Assembly (NCBI GenBank): GCA_902495265.1 | Contig: CABUWR010000037.1 | Span: forward strand, 1 to 9,219 | DNA from: an uncultured Collinsella sp. | Lineage (GTDB): Bacteria > Actinomycetota > Coriobacteriia > Coriobacteriales > Coriobacteriaceae | Direction: 5' to 3' | DNA: 9,219 nucleotides | In this document: piece after piece, positions 1 to 6,449 of the stretch | How the letters are laid out: the number at the start of each line of letters is the position of its first letter | Numbering within the stretch: position 1 is the first letter of the stretch | Notes under the pieces: generated by a model | The model's input: the letters and a program-made list of their open reading frames with translations, nothing else | Database searches by the model: none | What the model was told of the DNA's origin: nothing | Made by a program: the position numbers and the translations under genes

Positions 1-1469
1 CCAATGCCCAGCACGACGCAGATGGCCGCGAGCAGGCCCTGCGCAAACACCATGGGGGCGGGAACCTCCTTGGCATTGGCCGCGGCCTCGGAGCGGGGCG
101 CGGAGGCAAAGGAGACGCCATAGGCCTTGACGAAGCACGTGACAGCCAGCGCGCCGGTAATGGCAAGTGCGACGGCAGCGAACACGGCCACGATCATAAC
201 GGCCTTGTCGCCCTGCATGGCGGCGTTGAACAGCGACTGGTAGGTAAACCACTCGGACACAAAGCCGTTGAAGGGCGGGATGGCCGAGATGGCCAGCGCA
301 CCAATGAGGAAGCAGATGGCCGTTGCCGGCATACGACGGAACAGGCCGCCCATCTTCTCCATATTGCGCGTACCCGTGGAGTACAGCAGTGCACCGGCGC
401 CCAAGAACAGCTCGCCCTTAAACATCGCGTGGTTAAACGTGTGGTAGAGGGCGGCCATCAGAGCCAGGACGGCGATGCCGACCGAGTTGAGCGCCATGGC
501 GGCCATGGAGGCGCCGACGCCGAGCAGAATGATGCCGATGTTCTCGACGGAGTGATAGGCCAGCAGGCGCTTGATGTCATGCTCCTGCAGGGCGAAGGCC
601 ACGCCGAGGACCGACGAGATCGCACCGAAGACCATGACCATAAGGCCCCACCAGACCTGAACGCCCGAGGCGGAGAGCAGGTCGAGGCCCACCTTGAGGA
701 TGCCGAAGATACCGATCTTGATCATGCCGCCGGACATGAGGGCCGACACGTTGGACGGCGCCTCGGGATGTGCCTTGGGCAGCCAGCCGTGCAGCGGGAT
801 GATACCGGCCTTGGCGCCAAAGCCAAAGAAGGCGAGCACGAAGCACACGGATGCGACCGCGGGGCTAAACTGCGTAGCGCGGAAATCCGCAAAGGCAAAC
901 GAGCCGCCGGCGAAGTTGGTCATGGTGAGGAAGCTCGCCATAATGAGCACAAAGCCCACGTGCGCGATCACAAAGTAGAGCCAACCGCCATGGATGGAGT
1001 TCTCGTTCTCCTCGATCACGACCAGGAAGTACGAGGTCAGCGACATGAGCTCAAAGGCGACCAGGAACCAAAACACGTTGTCGGCGGTAATGACGAGCAT
1101 CATGGACGCCACGAAGGTGTTAAAGAAGAAGCCGGCGCGGCCCTTTTTGCCCGGGTACTCGTCAAAGTAGTTGAGACCGTAGATCGAGCCGGCAAACGCG
1201 AGCACCGAGATGAGCGCCACGAACAGGCCGGACAGCTGATTGAGCAGCAGCTGGAAATGGGCAAACGGGAAGAACACGATGGTGTCGACCGACGTGACAT
1301 CGCCCAGCACGGCCTGGATACCGGCCACAAACGAAAGCACCGCGGCGACGGCGCCGATAAGGCAACCGGCGGTCTTGGCGGCGTTATCGGCCTTGATCAG
1401 CAGAACCGAGGCGAGCGCACCGATGCACGAGACGGCAAGCGATGCGATAAACAGCGTCATGTTATCCAT
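1..1469 (-). CDS. hyfB: Formate hydrogenlyase membrane subunit HyfB-like (3' end beyond window)
   Basis: Antiporter-like (NuoL/MrpA-type) integral membrane subunit of a group 4 [NiFe] hydrogenase, expected to conduct protons across the cytoplasmic membrane as electrons from formate reduce protons to H2. About 489 codons are visible with no stop; E. coli HyfB has about 672. The protein is a chain of hydrophobic helices. Diagnostic stretches are FWFLVAFELMSLTSYF with Glu about 140, FGFGAKAGIIPLHGWLPKAH with Lys about 220 and 232, and HPEAPSNVSALMSGGMIKIG with Lys about 251; such Glu and Lys residues form the proton path in this family. The segment FIGALAISAIPPFNGF-like near residue 410 and the late EVPAPM stretch resemble HyfB more than HycC. 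The ATG at 1469 has AAGGGAG eight bases upstream and overlaps the end of hyfA by 8 bases, implying translational coupling. HycC is the main alternative name. Confidence 0.9.
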   Translation of the reverse strand, partial: MDNMTLFIASLAVSCIGALASVLLIKADNAAKTAGCLIGAVAAVLSFVAGIQAVLGDVTSVDTIVFFPFAHFQLLLNQLSGLFVALISVLAFAGSIYGLNYFDEYPGKKGRAGFFFNTFVASMMLVITADNVFWFLVAFELMSLTSYFLVVIEENENSIHGGWLYFVIAHVGFVLIMASFLTMTNFAGGSFAFADFRATQFSPAVASVCFVLAFFGFGAKAGIIPLHGWLPKAHPEAPSNVSALMSGGMIKIGIFGILKVGLDLLSASGVQVWWGLMVMVFGAISSVLGVAFALQEHDIKRLLAYHSVENIGIILLGVGASMAAMALNSVGIAVLALMAALYHTFNHAMFKGELFLGAGALLYSTGTRNMEKMGGLFRRMPATAICFLIGALAISAIPPFNGFVSEWFTYQSLFNAAMQGDKAVMIVAVFAAVALAITGALAVTCFVKAYGVSFASAPRSEAAANAKEVPAPMVFAQGLLAAICVVLGI

Positions 1470-2079
1470 TGTTTACGCTCCCTTCTGCTTTCTCGGACAG
1501 GCCCTGGGCCACAGCGGTAACGTCGACGGACGGACCGTTTTCGATCGAGCGCAGACGCTTGGCCTCGTCGAGCTCGCGATCGGCCGCGCCGCCCATGACG
1601 GTCAGCGCCTTGGTGGGGCACGCCGCCACACAATGCGGGCCGTCCGGATCGAAGGCGCACAGGTCGCACTTCACAGCGCAGGTGTACTGGCCGGGAGCCC
1701 ACGTAAGCAGGCTGCTCAGGGACTTAGGATACGAAGGCGTCGGGTCGCACATGCCTGCGACACCGGCGATAGACGTGCCATCGGGATGGATGGCTCCGAA
1801 GGGGCACGCGATGGCGCACAGTCTGCACCCGATGCACTCCTGCTCCTTGACGTGGATGCGATCGCCATCGTGCTCGATGGCATTCACCGGGCAAACCTCG
1901 GCGCAGGGGGCACCCTCGCAATGGTGGCAGGCAAGGGCGGCCGAAATACCGCCGGTCTTCACGAGCGCCAGGCGCGGCGTATCCTGAAGACCCTGCATCC
2001 GGTGGGCGTCGGCACAGGCGGACTGGCATGTTCCGCAGCCGATGCACCTCTCCGGGTTGATGTCGATGAAGCGGTTCAT
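1462..2079 (-). CDS. hyfA: Four-cluster ferredoxin subunit HyfA/HycB-like
   Basis: Electron-transfer subunit linking formate dehydrogenase H to the membrane hydrogenase. The 205-residue product matches the length of E. coli HyfA. Sixteen cysteines form four [4Fe-4S] sites: C12-C15-C18-C22, C51-C54-C59-C63, C82-C85-C88-C92 and C138-C141-C150-C154. Other HyfA/HycB hallmarks are the MNRF start, HRMQGLQDTPRLALVKT near residue 27, CHHCEGAPCAEVCPVNAI, and WAPGQYTCAVKCDLC near residue 127. I chose the ATG at 2079 because AGGA lies about 7 bases upstream; a GTG at 2085 would add two residues but sits too close to it. The stop overlaps the hyfB start. A GC-rich hairpin separates this gene from fdhF upstream. 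Assignment to HyfA rather than HycB rests mainly on its HyfB-like partner. Confidence 0.9.
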   Translation of the reverse strand: MNRFIDINPERCIGCGTCQSACADAHRMQGLQDTPRLALVKTGGISAALACHHCEGAPCAEVCPVNAIEHDGDRIHVKEQECIGCRLCAIACPFGAIHPDGTSIAGVAGMCDPTPSYPKSLSSLLTWAPGQYTCAVKCDLCAFDPDGPHCVAACPTKALTVMGGAADRELDEAKRLRSIENGPSVDVTAVAQGLSEKAEGSVNNG

Positions 2080-2101
2080 CCCCACTTCCTTTCAAAATAA
2101 C

Positions 2102-2136
2102 GGGCCGGGCTCCCGAACGTACGGGACGCCCGGCCC
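2102..2136 (-). terminator. GC-rich intercistronic hairpin between fdhF and hyfA
   Basis: A 9-bp GC arm (2102-2110 with 2128-2136) continues, after one bulged base, into 5 more pairs (2111-2115 with 2122-2126) around a 6-base loop. On the minus strand it is followed by GTTATTTTG, a broken U-tract. It lies just past the fdhF stop and 23 bases before the hyfA start. It could be a leaky terminator or attenuator, or a 3'-end stabiliser that sets different mRNA levels for fdhF and the membrane complex genes. The hairpin is plain in the sequence; its role is inferred. Confidence 0.65.
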
Positions 2137-2157
2137 AAAAAGCCAACGAGAACGGGA

Positions 2158-4380
2158 CTACACGATTTGATTCACGTGCGCCTCGCCGTCGAACTTGGCG
2201 GCGCCGGGCTCAACGTCCTGGGGAGCGGCGGCGTCCACCAGAGCCTGCTTGAGCTCGGTGTACTGACGCTCCACCTCGCCCTCGGCCCAGACCTGGTCGG
2301 CGATAGCGTCGACCTGGCAGGCGGAGAACTTGTCCTCGGGCGTATGCGAGACCGGGTCGACCTTGTGAATGGTCAGCTCGTTGCACTTGCCGATCCACCA
2401 CTGGTAGGTCATGTAGACCGTGCCCTTGTTGATGCGATCGCTCACGTCGGCGCGGCTGTATACCTGGCCGCGGCGGCTGTGAATCGAGACGATGTCGCCA
2501 TTCTTGATGCCGCGCGCCTGGGCGTCCGCGGGATTCATACGGACAAAGCCGGGCTCGTCGGCGAGCAGCGCCAGCGTCTTGCAGTTGCCGGTCATCGAGC
2601 GGCAGCTGTAGTGGCCGACCTCGCGGACGGTGCACAGGATGAGCGGGTACTCATCGTCGGGAAGCTCGGAGGGTGCCTCCCAGTCGTGCGCCATCAGGTT
2701 GGCGCGGCCGTCCTTGGTGGTGAACTTGCCACCAGCGAACATGTCGGGCGTACCGTGGTCGTTCACATCGGTGCTCTTGACGGGCCACTGGGCGTAACCG
2801 CCCTCGGGAGCCATCTTCTCGTAGGTCGCGCCCACAAAGTTGGGGCACAGGCTAATGCACTCGTTCCAGATCTGCTCGGTGTTGTCGTAGTGCATGGGAT
2901 AGCCCATGCGCGTGGACAGGTCCGCGAAGATCTCCCAGTCGTGACGGCACTCGCCCTTGGGCGGAACAGCCGCGTCAAAGTGCTGGAAGCTACGATCGGA
3001 TGCGGTAAAGACACCCTCGTGCTCACCCCAAGAGGTGGCAGGCAGGATGACGTCGGCGAGCATGGTCGTCTGCGTCATAAAGATGTCCTGGCAAATGAAC
3101 AGATCCAGCTCGGAGAGCGTCTTGCGCATACCGGCCGAATCGGGCTCGGTCTGCACCGGGTCCTCGCCGTAGTTGTAGAAGCAGTGCACCTTGCCCTCGT
3201 CGACCAGGTGGCCCAGGTCGGTGAGCTTGTAGCCCTCCTCGAGCGGGAGCTTTTCCTCGGGCACGCCCCAAGCCTTGGCAAACTTGGCGCGCACTGCCGG
3301 GTCGGTGACCTTCTGGTAGCCAGGGTACAGGTTGGGCAGCATGCCCATATCGCAGGAGCCCTGGACGTTGTTCTGACCACGCACGGGCGCGAGGCCGGAA
3401 TTGGGTTTGCCGATCTGGCCGGCAACACAGGCGATGGAGGCGATGGTGTGCACCGTCTTCAGGTTCTGCTTCTGCTGGCATACGCCCATGCCCCAGCCAA
3501 TGATGGCAGAGGGCTTCGCCGTGGCGTACATCTCGGCAGCTTGGTGGATCAACGCGGGCTCAACACCCGTGATGTCCTGTACGGATTCGGGAGTGTAGTT
3601 CTTGATGGTCTCCCACCACTCGTCAAAGCCGTTCGTGTGCTCGGCGACGAATTCCTTGTCGTAGAGGCCATCGTTGACCAAGCAGTTGGCAAAGGCGTTG
3701 AGGAACGCGACGTTGCAACCGTTCTTGATCGGAAGGTAGAGATCGGCGATACGCGCGGTTTCGATATGACGCGGATCGGCGACGATGATCTTGCAACCCT
3801 TTTCTTTGGCTCGCACGATACGCCTTGCGACGATGGGGTGCGAATCGGCAGGGTTATAGCCGAAGAGGAAAATGCAGCCCGCATCCTCCATACCGGGGAT
3901 GGAGCATGACATGCAACCTGAACCAACCGTGTCCATCAGACCGAGGACAGTAGGGCCGTGTCAAGTACGGGCGCAGTTGTCCACGCTGTGGGTGCCGATG
4001 CACGCACGCGTAAACTTCTGCATGACGTAGTTCGCCTCATTGCCGCCGCCTCGCGAAGAGCCGGTGGTCATGACAGCGTTAGGACCATATTCGTCAATTA
4101 TGGCCTGCATCTTAGATGCGGTGAAATCCAGTGCCTCGTCTCAGCTTACGCGCTCAAGACCCGCGCCCTTAGTGCGGCGGATCATCGGGTGCAGTACGCG
4201 AGGAGTCAAGATCTTGGTGTCGTTGATGAAGTCGTAGCCGCTCATACCCTTAAGGCACAGCTCGCCCTGATTGGTGATGCCGTTGAGCGGTTCGGTACCC
4301 ACGACCTGGCCGTTTTGGACCAGGAGGTTAAACTGGCAACCGGCGCCGCAGTACGGGCAGATCACTTTATGCTTCTCCAT
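2158..4380 (-). CDS. fdhF: Formate dehydrogenase H, selenocysteine-containing; interrupted by an extra TGA (possible pseudogene)
   Basis: Molybdopterin enzyme oxidising formate to CO2 in the FHL complex. The full frame spans 740 codons (E. coli FdhF is 715). An N-terminal [4Fe-4S] site uses C8, C11, C15 and C42, with Lys44 after it. VDNCARTUHGPTV places selenocysteine at codon 140 (TGA at 3961-3963), as in E. coli, followed by His141; the catalytic Arg sits in PVRGQNNVQGSCDMG near residue 334. STVREVGHYSCRSMTGN-like and VYMTYQWWIG motifs lie in the MGD-binding C-terminal region. The ATG at 4380 has AAGGAGG five bases upstream; an in-frame upstream start at 4431 is less likely. A second TGA at codon 80 (4141-4143) replaces the Trp of the family's VSWDEAL motif and has no SECIS-like hairpin after it, so only a 79-residue product would result without readthrough. 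An automatic caller would probably report only 2158-3936, which begins after the selenocysteine and lacks the Fe-S domain. Confidence 0.88.
3926..3963 (-). promoter_or_regulatory. Selenocysteine TGA (codon 140) and bacterial SECIS-like hairpin of fdhF
   Basis: The TGA at 3961-3963 is followed by CACGGCCC. A hairpin then pairs GTCC (3945-3948) with GGAC (3931-3934), extended by ACT/GGT pairs (3949-3951 with 3926-3928) across an AC bulge. Its loop contains GGTCTG (3937-3942), beginning 18 bases after the TGA. E. coli fdhF has the same GGTCTG loop at the same distance, where SelB binds to deliver Sec-tRNA. The sel genes are not in this window. Confidence 0.85.
4141..4143 (-). other. Extra in-frame TGA at fdhF codon 80
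   Basis: The minus strand reads GTA AGC TGA GAC GAG (V S stop D E) where E. coli FdhF has V S W D E. One TGG-to-TGA transition explains it. The next codons (D E A L D F T) continue the fdhF frame, and no GGTCT-type loop or clear hairpin follows at the SECIS distance. Confidence 0.9.
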
Positions 4381-4403
4381 GACACCCTCCTTCCTTTTTC
4401 TGC

Positions 4404-4419
4404 TACCGAATACTCGGTA
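4404..4419 (-). other. Small palindrome upstream of fdhF
   Basis: TACCGA and TCGGTA are separated by four bases in the 74-base gap between hydN and fdhF, 23 bases before the fdhF start and just upstream of its AAGGAGG ribosome-binding site. It may be an mRNA hairpin or an operator. No U-tract follows, so I do not call it a terminator. Confidence 0.4.
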
Positions 4420-4454
4420 CTTATTTGACAATCATTGGGCCTGTCGCCCGACGC

Positions 4455-4973
4455 TTACGCCTCGTTTTCGATGGTGGCGCGGGCACGCTCGGCAGTCAGT
4501 TCTGCCAGACGCTCCTCGTCTACCAGGGTGAGGCCCTTGGTCGGGCATGCCTCGGCACACGCCGGACCGCCGGGACGGTCCACGCACAGGTCGCACTTGA
4601 GCACGAAGCTCTTAGTCTGCGAACCGACGCGAACGTCACCCATCAAGACGGGGACCTGCGTGGTCGCCACGCTCACGGCGCCAAAGGGGCATGCCATGAC
4701 GCAGCTCTTGCAGCCAATGCAGTTGTCCTCGTTGACGCCGATGCGATGGTTCTTTGGATCAAAGAACAAGGCGCCCGTAGGACAAGCCTTGGCGCACGGG
4801 GCATCCTCGCAGTGATGGCAAGCCACCGGTGCGGAGATCTCGTACGTACGCGTCACGCGCAGGCGCGGCGCGGCGATGTTGCCGGGAATATCGTGTGCCT
4901 CGATGCACGCCGCCATACAGGTTTGGCATCCAATGCAGCGTGAAGAATCAGCCACGACTCGTTTATTGCCCAT
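4455..4973 (-). CDS. hydN: HydN-like four-cluster ferredoxin
   Basis: Electron carrier of the HycB/HydN polyferredoxin family, probably serving formate dehydrogenase H. The product has 172 residues (E. coli HydN is 175). Cysteines form four [4Fe-4S] sites: C13-C16-C19-C23, C52-C55-C60-C64, C85-C88-C91-C95 and C127-C130-C139-C143. It starts with VVADSSRCIGCQTC, and the CHHCEDAPCAKACP, CIGCKSCVMACPFGA and GGPACAEACPTKGL stretches are typical. The ATG at 4973 has AGGAGGG 10 bases upstream; an in-frame GTG at 4982 lies only two bases after the AGGAGG core, so it is disfavoured. The open frame extends to 5147, but that extension has no family resemblance. fdhF follows 74 bases downstream on the same strand, so hydN is probably first in the operon. 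Confidence 0.9.
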   Translation of the reverse strand: MGNKRVVADSSRCIGCQTCMAACIEAHDIPGNIAAPRLRVTRTYEISAPVACHHCEDAPCAKACPTGALFFDPKNHRIGVNEDNCIGCKSCVMACPFGAVSVATTQVPVLMGDVRVGSQTKSFVLKCDLCVDRPGGPACAEACPTKGLTLVDEERLAELTAERARATIENEA

Positions 4974-5124
4974 GTTGTTCACTCCCTCCTGAATCCCATG
5001 CCGGAGAGACCCTGTCGACGTTGCCCCAAGCCGCCCGTGGCCTGGCGTCGGCATATCGAATGCATGCGGCGAAACAGACACTCGGTAGAATTTCTCCAAC
5101 GGTATACAGGTTGAATATACGCAG

Positions 5125-5179
5125 TTGCAGGGGGCAAACTTGAGCATAACCCCTGCAATACGGGTGTATTGCAGGGGTT
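5125..5179. promoter_or_regulatory. Perfect palindrome with a third half-site upstream of hydN
   Basis: Arms at 5148-5161 and 5166-5179 are exact 14-bp reverse complements around a 4-base loop; the core is CCCCTGCAATAC. The half-site TTGCAGGGG appears a third time at 5125-5133. Lying upstream of two divergent genes, it cannot end either known transcript, so an operator or a leader hairpin for the FHL operon is more likely. Four T residues follow on the plus strand, so a plus-strand terminator cannot be excluded. Confidence 0.55.
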
Positions 5180-5334
5180 TTGGCAGGTTGGAATTATTCT
5201 CTAGAAGCTATAAAGGTGAGTGTATTACATGCGTACATCCAAGGGAGATTTCACGCTCGTTTCTGAAAGATGTAGTACGTTTGTAATATCGTTTACACTC
5301 AATTACTCTAGTGCAATAAAGTAGTGGTTGTAAG

Positions 5335-5354
5335 ATTGGCTATTATTAGCCGAT
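5335..5354 (+). promoter_or_regulatory. Putative operator upstream of the antitoxin gene
   Basis: GGCTA (5338-5342) and TAGCC (5347-5351) form an inverted repeat that extends to 8-base arms with one mismatch, 48 bases before the antitoxin start. It sits just past the weak promoter candidate at 5292-5320. Ribbon-helix-helix antitoxins commonly bind such repeats to repress their own operon. The repeat is seen; its function is inferred. Confidence 0.4.
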
Positions 5355-5401
5355 GTTGTATTTGACTATTCAAATTGCACGCTCATTAAGGGAGGCCAGT
5401 G

Positions 5402-5725
5402 ATGTCATCGACTCAAAAACGAGCCATCCTGCAGGTGCGCATTCGCGAGGAAGACAAGCAGCATGCCGAGCGTCTCTACGACGCCATGGGCACATCGCTC
5501 GCCGAGGCTGTCCGTCTATTTGTCGCGCAGAGTATTTTGATGCGCAAGCTCCCATTTCAACCGGTCGCCGTGCGCTCCAAGGACGGCACGGCCGCCTATG
5601 GACTGCTCAAAGCATACGGGGACCCCAATCGCCGCTCCGAGGAGCACAATGCCTGGATTGAATACCTAGCCACAGAAAGCGACGAGTCGGTTTTGGGTCC
5701 CGAGGAAGTAGATATCCATGAGTAG
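5402..5725 (+). CDS. RelB/DinJ-family antitoxin
   Basis: Predicted ribbon-helix-helix antitoxin of 107 residues. The N-terminal part (about residues 8-50) fits the RelB/DinJ pattern: a beta strand (ILQVRIREEDK), a helix, GTSLAEAVRLFVAQS, then LMRKLPFQP. The acidic C-terminal part (ATESDESVLGPEEVDIHE) would be the flexible toxin-binding tail. Such proteins dimerise, bind their own promoter and neutralise a toxin. I chose ATG 5402 because AAGGGAGG lies 6 bases upstream; a GTG at 5399 would be only 3 bases away. The gene overlaps the following PIN-domain gene by 8 bases, typical of toxin-antitoxin pairs. RelB/DinJ proteins usually partner RelE/YafQ-type toxins, so the PIN partner is unusual. Confidence 0.85.
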   Translation: MSSTQKRAILQVRIREEDKQHAERLYDAMGTSLAEAVRLFVAQSILMRKLPFQPVAVRSKDGTAAYGLLKAYGDPNRRSEEHNAWIEYLATESDESVLGPEEVDIHE

Positions 5726-6194
5726 CACCATCATCGACGAGACCGTCATCCTTCGCTACCTGCTTAACGACGACGAGGTCCTGTCACCGCGCGCCGCCAA
5801 GGTCATCGCCACGCGCACCGCACGTGTCTACCCCGAAATCATCACGCGCGTCGTGGTCACGCTGCGCGACGTCTATAAGGTTCCCCGCGTTGAAATTGCT
5901 GCGGCCATGAAAAGGCTGCTCGATGACGTCATGGTCGACGAGCCCACCGTTGTCGCCCTTGCCGTCAAACTCTTCGGCAAGACCCATATGGACTTTACCG
6001 ACTGCCTCCTCGCAGCCCGAACCGCCATCTACAACGATGATGTCGTGAGCTTTGGCAAGCCCATCATCCAAGGCATGATCGATTACCGCCACAAGCGCCA
6101 AACCGCAGCCGAAGCCCGCAGCCGCAGCACCGACGCCCGCGGCCACAGTACCGACGCCGCCATCGACAAGCTCCGCCACCAATCCCGCCACTAA
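5718..6194 (+). CDS. PIN-domain (VapC-like) toxin, active site partly degenerate
   Basis: 158-residue protein with a PIN-fold pattern over residues 1-120: STIIDETVILRYLLNDD at the N-terminus, helices through YKVPRVEIAAAMKRLLDD, then MDFTDCLLAARTA and VVSFGKPI. VapC-type PIN toxins are metal-dependent RNases that cut tRNA or rRNA. Asp7, Asp92 and Asp95 are in place. The Glu expected in the usual ELVWVL-type helix aligns with Arg44, and the Asp of the usual TFD motif aligns with Gly113. Catalysis may therefore be weak or lost, although Glu40, Asp107 or Asp108 could substitute. The C-terminal tail (about 125-158) is basic and low in complexity, with STDA occurring twice. AGGAAG lies 9 bases before the start inside the antitoxin gene. 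A 69-bp hairpin element begins 15 bases after the stop. Confidence 0.78.
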   Translation: MSSTIIDETVILRYLLNDDEVLSPRAAKVIATRTARVYPEIITRVVVTLRDVYKVPRVEIAAAMKRLLDDVMVDEPTVVALAVKLFGKTHMDFTDCLLAARTAIYNDDVVSFGKPIIQGMIDYRHKRQTAAEARSRSTDARGHSTDAAIDKLRHQSRH

Positions 6195-6208
6195 CCTCAT
6201 CCCCTCCT

Positions 6209-6277
6209 AAGTTGCGGTGAAATAGTTCCTGGATTTAGGCTTTTTCGAGCTTTTCAGGAACTATTTCACCGCAACTT
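6209..6277. repeat. 69-bp hairpin element, copy 1
   Basis: Perfect 23-bp arms (6209-6231 and 6255-6277) flank a 23-base centre. The left arm begins AAGTTGCGGTGAAATAG. The same arms occur in copy 2 at 7520-7588, also 69 bp long. The centre could form a short tip stem (GGCT/AGCT with G-U) around a T-rich loop. It lies 15 bases after the PIN gene. It might act as a transcript end, an RNA-stabilising element or a REP/MITE-like repeat; no clean U-tract follows. Confidence 0.9.
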
Positions 6278-6337
6278 TCTGTAAGGGTGGTTTTTAATAC
6301 CGCCGAGGGGCGCTAATCAACCGTTTGCCGATATGTT

Positions 6338-6360
6338 TGGCTCTGACTCATGGCTCTGAC
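6338..6360 (+). repeat. Short tandem repeat upstream of the AbiEi/nuclease-like gene
   Basis: TGGCTCTGAC occurs at 6338-6347 and again at 6351-6360, a 13-base period, about 90 bases before the next start codon. It could be a tandem protein-binding site. I saw no strong promoter in 6278-6449. Confidence 0.35.
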
Positions 6361-6449
6361 CTGCCCCGTCAAGCTTTTGGTCAGTTCATGGCAAGGTCTG
6401 GCGAACCAAATATGGGATAGCGTAGTGTCATTCACTCCCCCTCGAGACC

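Larger units (their letters stand above)
4974..5401. other. Divergent intergenic region between hydN and the antitoxin gene
   Basis: This 428-base gap has no convincing gene. It must carry leftward promoter(s) for the FHL operon and a rightward one for the toxin-antitoxin pair. The part from about 5180 on is markedly AT-richer than its surroundings. Palindromes at 5148-5179 and 5335-5354 are listed separately. Weak rightward promoter candidates are TTTACA (5292-5297) with AATAAA (5315-5320), 17-base spacer, and TTGGAA (5188-5193) with TATAAA (5209-5214), 15-base spacer. I found no good leftward sigma70 promoter and no sigma54-type GG/GC element. Confidence 0.6.

Noticed and set aside
429..1520. 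Long plus-strand open frame (363 codons) opposite hyfB
   Set aside because: Its His/Glu/Arg-rich composition is typical of an antisense frame; the opposite strand encodes the HyfB membrane helices.
2167..3909. Long plus-strand open frame (580 codons) opposite fdhF
   Set aside because: It is the antisense shadow of a GC-rich gene. Its product has no recognisable domain, while the minus strand encodes a clear FdhF.
4117..4127. TGCGGTGAAAT inside fdhF, shared with the hairpin-element arm
   Set aside because: Only 11 bases match, with no second arm nearby. It is probably chance, although it lies close to the extra TGA.
4974..5147. N-terminal extension of the hydN frame
   Set aside because: The frame is open, but the extra residues match nothing in the family and a good AGGAGGG site supports the ATG at 4973.
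5362..5390. TTGACT and ATTAAG with a 17-base spacer as an antitoxin promoter
   Set aside because: The -10 match is poor, and transcription would begin almost at the start codon, leaving no room for the ribosome-binding site.
5353..5661. Alternative plus-strand frame overlapping the antitoxin gene
   Set aside because: It lacks domain features, and the RelB/DinJ frame has the ribosome-binding site and the overlap with the PIN gene.
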